Of a stretch of DNA of 56,299 nt, positions 53,121 to 56,299 are shown piece after piece (position 1 is the first letter of the stretch; the number at the start of each line of letters is the position of its first letter). The position numbers were made by a program, and so were the translations under genes. The stretch lies in NCBI GenBank assembly GCA_964431685.1, contig CAYSLA010000003.1, forward strand, positions 1 through 56,299, given 5' to 3'. The stretch is from CAYSLA01 sp964431685 (GTDB taxonomy: Bacteria; Armatimonadota; UBA5829). The notes under the pieces were generated by a model. That model had not been told where the DNA came from. It ran no database searches and was given only the letters and a program-made list of their open reading frames with translations.

Positions 53121-54377
53121 ATGGATTTTGGCGACGTATCCAGTTCCACCACGCTCGGGGACGAGCAGGTCAGGCAACGCGTGCACCAGGCAATCGACGG
53201 GGCCGGGCTTGCAGGCAAGAGGGTGCTTGCCGTGATACCCGACCATACGCGGACTGCGCCGATTCCGCTGATGTTTTCGACACTCTACGAAGCACTAGCC
53301 GACCGCGCGGCGGCATTCGATGTGCTCATCGCTCTCGGCACGCATCCTCCGATGACGGACCAGCAGATATATGAGCGCGTCGGGATCACGGCCGATGAGC
53401 ATAGAACTCGCTACCCAAAGACGCGCTTCTTCAACCACCTCTGGAAGGATCCTGCTTCTCTTGCTCATATTGGGACGATTGACGAGGAAACCATCGACGA
53501 GATATCCGGCGGCCTTTTCCGGATGTCAGTAAGCCTTACGATCAACCGCCTTGTGTTAGACTACGACCATATCATGATCGTCGGGCCGGTGTTTCCTCAC
53601 GAAGTAGTCGGTTTCTCCGGAGGCAACAAGTATCTCTTCCCCGGCATCGCCGGTCAGGAGATCATCGACTTCTTCCACTGGCTTGGCGCGGTGATCACCA
53701 ATCCTGAGATAATAGGCACAAAGTATACGCCGGTTCGCAAGGTTGTCGATGCGGCGGCCGCATTCGTTGAGGTCGAAAAGAGCTGTTTTGCGATGGTGGT
53801 CGAGGGTCACGACCTTGCCGGACTCTACTACGGCACGCCGGAGGACGCTTGGTCGGAAGCGGCCGATCTCTCGGAGAAACTGCACATCTGTTACAAAGAG
53901 AAGCCCTTCCACACTGTGCTTTCGTGTGCCCCGAAGATGTATGATGATCTCTGGACTGGCGGCAAGTGTATGTACAAGCTGGAGCCGGTGGTTGCGGACG
54001 GGGGAAGATTGATCATATACGCGCCGCACATCGACGAGATATCCTACACGCACGGCAAAGTGCTGGACGAGATCGGTTACCACACCCGCGACTACTTCTC
54101 AAAGCAGTGGGACAACTTCAAGCACTATCCCTGGGGCGTGGTTGCCCACTCCACACATGTTCGCGGAATCGGCAAGTATGAGAACGGAATCGAGAATCCC
54201 AGAGTAGATGTCATTCTGGCTACCTCCATTCCCGAGGAGCGGTGCCGCAAAGTGAATCTGGGCTACATGAGCCCGGCTGACGTGTGCATTGATGACTACA
54301 TCGACCGTGAGGATGAAGGTATCCTGTATGTCGCCAAGGCTGGCGAGATGCTATACAGGCTCGGGGCGAAGAAGTAG
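53121..54377 (+). CDS. LarA-family (nickel-pincer) racemase/epimerase
   Basis: A 418-residue DUF2088/LarA protein. Signatures are DHTRTAPIP (substrate Arg), GTHPPMT (His), PHEVVGFSGGNKYLFPG (His and the Lys expected to tether the nickel-pincer cofactor). LarA racemises lactate; relatives act on other 2-hydroxy acids, and the specificity here is not readable. The ATG at 53121 is chosen because 53082 falls within the -10 hexamer. No larB, larC or larE is in the window. Confidence 0.88.
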   Translation: MDFGDVSSSTTLGDEQVRQRVHQAIDGAGLAGKRVLAVIPDHTRTAPIPLMFSTLYEALADRAAAFDVLIALGTHPPMTDQQIYERVGITADEHRTRYPKTRFFNHLWKDPASLAHIGTIDEETIDEISGGLFRMSVSLTINRLVLDYDHIMIVGPVFPHEVVGFSGGNKYLFPGIAGQEIIDFFHWLGAVITNPEIIGTKYTPVRKVVDAAAAFVEVEKSCFAMVVEGHDLAGLYYGTPEDAWSEAADLSEKLHICYKEKPFHTVLSCAPKMYDDLWTGGKCMYKLEPVVADGGRLIIYAPHIDEISYTHGKVLDEIGYHTRDYFSKQWDNFKHYPWGVVAHSTHVRGIGKYENGIENPRVDVILATSIPEERCRKVNLGYMSPADVCIDDYIDREDEGILYVAKAGEMLYRLGAKK

Positions 54378-54431
54378 GAGCGCGGTCTCCGGTTGAACAT
54401 GGATGTGCAAGATATTCAGGATAGGACTTCC

Positions 54432-54485
54432 AGCGTCCGTCGATGTCCATCTCGTTCATTCTGTCCACCCATGTCCATAGTCCAT
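54432..54485. repeat. GGACATG/GGTGGACA-type repeat
   Basis: On the minus strand this reads as short GGAC-centred units (ATGGACATGGGTGGACAGAA). A related stretch lies at 26338-26382 after pfp in the opposite orientation. It precedes the gnd promoter. Confidence 0.5.
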
Positions 54486-54513
54486 AATGAACAGTACTCG
54501 GGCATTGGGTTCG

Positions 54514-54542
54514 TTGGAGTGCTGCGGGAGATGTGATATAAT
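54514..54542 (+). promoter_or_regulatory. gnd promoter
   Basis: TTGGAG (54514-54519), 17 bases, TATAAT (54537-54542) within TGATATAAT, an extended -10 also seen before the PAS phosphatase and helicase genes. Confidence 0.7.
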
Positions 54543-54570
54543 ATTCGAACTCAAGGAGGGTAAATCCGAA

Positions 54571-56022
54571 ATGGCTAAAGCTGACATAGGTCTTATTGGT
54601 TTGGCGGTTATGGGTGAGAACCTTGTTCTCAACATGGAGAGCAAGGGCTTCACAGTCGCCGTGTTCAACCGCACGGTGGCTAAGGTGGACGATTTCATGA
54701 GCCATCGCGGGGCCGGCAAGAAGTTCATTGCCTGCCATTCAATCGAGGAACTGGTGGCCAGTCTTGACAGGCCGCGCAAGGTCATGATGCTGGTCAAGGC
54801 CGGTCAGGCTGTGGACGATTTCATAGAGAAGTTGATACCGCACCTGGAACCCGGCGACATCATCATCGACGGCGGCAACTCTCACTTCCCCGACACCATC
54901 CGCCGCACACACTATGTGGAGAGCAAGGGGCTTCTCTACATCGGGACCGGAGTCTCCGGGGGTGAAGAAGGCGCGCTGCGTGGACCGTCCATGATGCCCG
55001 GGGGAAGCAACGCAGCCTGGCCGCACGTAAAGGACATATTCCAAGCCATCTGTGCCAAGACCCCCCAGGGGGAGCCATGCTGCGACTGGATCGGCGAAAA
55101 TGGCGCAGGGCATTTCGTCAAGATGGTGCACAACGGCATCGAGTACGGCGACATGCAGATGATCTGTGAAACGTATCAGTTCATGCGCGACGTGCTCGGA
55201 ATGTCTAACACCGAGATGCACGAGGTCTTTACTGACTGGAACAAAGGCGAACTGGACAGCTACCTGATAGAGATCACTCGCGACATTCTCGCCTACAAGG
55301 ACGAAGATGGCAAAGAAGTAGTCGATTTGATCCTCGATACGGCGGGCCAGAAAGGCACTGGCAAGTGGACTGCCATCGCAGCACTCGACGAAGGCATGCC
55401 GCTGACCCTGATCGGGGAAGCAGTATTTGCGCGATGTCTGTCGGCGATGAAAGAGGAGCGAGTCGAGGCGAGCAAGGTCATTAAGGGCGAGGTTATTCCA
55501 TTCGCTGGCGACAAGAAACAGATGATCGAGGACCTGCGGGCCGCTCTATACGCCAGCAAGATCGTCAGCTATGCCCAGGGCTACCAACTCATGCGGGCGG
55601 CAGCGAAGTCCCACGGCTGGAACCTGAACTACGGTGGGATCGCGCTTGTCTGGCGCGGCGGGTGCATCATTCGGTCGGTATTCCTCGGCAAGATCAAGGA
55701 TGCGTTCGATGCAAATCCGAACCTGGTCAATCTTCTCGTAGACCCGTTCTTCAAGGACACCGTTGGCGCGAGGCAGGCCGCGTGGCGGCGAGTGATTGTG
55801 GCGGCGGCGCAAGCCGGTATTCCGATGCCTGCGCAGAGCTCCGCGCTGGCGTATTTCGACGGGTATCGCTGCGAGCGGCTGCCGGCCAATCTGCTCCAGG
55901 CCCAGCGCGACTACTTCGGTGCGCACACCTATGAGAGGGTCGACCATCCGCGCGGCAAGTTCTTCCACACGAACTGGACCGGCGAGGGTGGAAACACCAC
56001 CTCCAGCGGCTACGAGGTGTAG
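54571..56022 (+). CDS. gnd: 6-phosphogluconate dehydrogenase, decarboxylating
   Basis: A 483-residue enzyme of the oxidative pentose phosphate pathway making ribulose 5-phosphate, CO2 and NADPH. GLAVMGENL is the nucleotide-binding loop; the catalytic segments GGEEGALRGPSMMPGG and KMVHNGIEYGDMQ are intact. Long-form length. AAGGAGG lies upstream of the ATG at 54571. Confidence 0.97.
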   Translation: MAKADIGLIGLAVMGENLVLNMESKGFTVAVFNRTVAKVDDFMSHRGAGKKFIACHSIEELVASLDRPRKVMMLVKAGQAVDDFIEKLIPHLEPGDIIIDGGNSHFPDTIRRTHYVESKGLLYIGTGVSGGEEGALRGPSMMPGGSNAAWPHVKDIFQAICAKTPQGEPCCDWIGENGAGHFVKMVHNGIEYGDMQMICETYQFMRDVLGMSNTEMHEVFTDWNKGELDSYLIEITRDILAYKDEDGKEVVDLILDTAGQKGTGKWTAIAALDEGMPLTLIGEAVFARCLSAMKEERVEASKVIKGEVIPFAGDKKQMIEDLRAALYASKIVSYAQGYQLMRAAAKSHGWNLNYGGIALVWRGGCIIRSVFLGKIKDAFDANPNLVNLLVDPFFKDTVGARQAAWRRVIVAAAQAGIPMPAQSSALAYFDGYRCERLPANLLQAQRDYFGAHTYERVDHPRGKFFHTNWTGEGGNTTSSGYEV

Positions 56023-56036
56023 CATTTCGCAACCGA

Positions 56037-56065
56037 ATCGGGTGGCGGTACGTCCGCCACCCGAT
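56037..56065 (+). terminator. hairpin after gnd
   Basis: Perfect 12-bp stem (ATCGGGTGGCGG with its complement) and a 5-base loop, 15 bases after the gnd stop. No T-run. Confidence 0.55.
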
Positions 56066-56136
56066 CTCAGATCGCGCCCTACCAGGGTCATCTCCCCCCT
56101 GCGGTTGAAACGGCCTGGCAACCTCTAAGTCCCCTT

Positions 56137-56275
56137 GTAAGAGCTCAGAGTATGTGAGAAAACACGTCATCCTGAAGGTGGTTCAGGATCCATCCCTTCT
56201 CCGGATGGGTGCCGGATATCCTGAACTTGATTCAGGACCGGCACGACGTAGTACACAGCGAGACTGAGCTCTTGC
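56137..56275. mobile_element. MITE-like inverted-repeat element, copy C
   Basis: 139 bp, with left end GTAAGAGCTCAG and right end differing by one base. It is flanked by a perfect 8-bp direct repeat GTCCCCTT (56129-56136 and 56276-56283). It carries an additional TCCTGAAC/TTCAGGA hairpin relative to the 124-bp copies. Confidence 0.85.
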
Positions 56276-56299
56276 GTCCCCTTCCTCAAAACCCGCATG

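Noticed and set aside
1..56299. tRNA or rRNA genes
   Set aside because: No cloverleaf with a TPsiC-type arm and no rRNA-like stretch was seen by eye; a covariance-model scan would be decisive.

Overview
The window is a bacterial chromosome segment of moderately high GC. It carries about 42 recognisable genes, no rRNA or tRNA gene that I could find, no CRISPR array and no full insertion sequence. The organism looks like a free-living bacterium with an outer envelope, because it has a Wza-like multi-SLBB polysaccharide export protein, PEP-CTERM exported proteins and large secreted glycosidase-like proteins. Use of PPi-dependent phosphofructokinase, GH78 and PEP-CTERM would fit an Armatimonadota-like or related environmental lineage. 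That placement is inference from gene content only.

Main result: positions 2565-7171 (minus strand) hold one tight operon encoding a complete ubiquitin-like conjugation system. In transcription order it encodes a YukD-like ubiquitin-like protein, an E1-like activating enzyme, two RING-like zinc proteins with C-terminal membrane anchors, a membrane-anchored JAMM (JAB/MPN) peptidase and an E2-like conjugating enzyme with an HPN motif and a candidate catalytic Cys. A consensus promoter lies 19 bases upstream of the first start codon, and several junctions overlap by ATGA. The JAMM N-terminus and the E2 C-terminus share the heptapeptide DFEISLG with different codons, which suggests a functional docking or recognition peptide. 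A PAS-GGDEF-EAL gene follows.

Layout of the rest: pstS-pstC-pstA-pstB phosphate transport (7557-11054, pstA frameshifted); leuB-like dehydrogenase diverging from a WYL regulator; DEAD-box helicase with N-terminal zinc modules; a decayed HEPN/MNT toxin-antitoxin pair; a sugar-degradation block (SGNH hydrolase, a gene fragment, GH78 rhamnosidase-like, a 1418-residue LamG/CBM9/glycoside-hydrolase-like protein); pfp, an orphan DNA methyltransferase and ligA; fliG without other flagellar genes; CPBP protease, STAS protein, mnmA; pfkB-fba-hpf; a CBS-GGDEF protein; EPS genes (PCP/Wzz-like and Wza-like); mfd; a multi-PAS SpoIIE phosphatase; two PEP-CTERM proteins; a LarA-family protein; and gnd.

The genome is invaded by small repeats. 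Three copies of a 124-139 bp miniature inverted-repeat transposon (12-bp ends, 8-bp target duplications) occur at 19-142, 50855-50978 and 56137-56275. Several families of perfect palindromes sit between genes, inside the ubiquitin-like operon, across the ligA stop codon and, in frame, inside mfd and the DEAD-box helicase. Three promoters share the box AAAAACGGGC exactly 9 bases before the -10.
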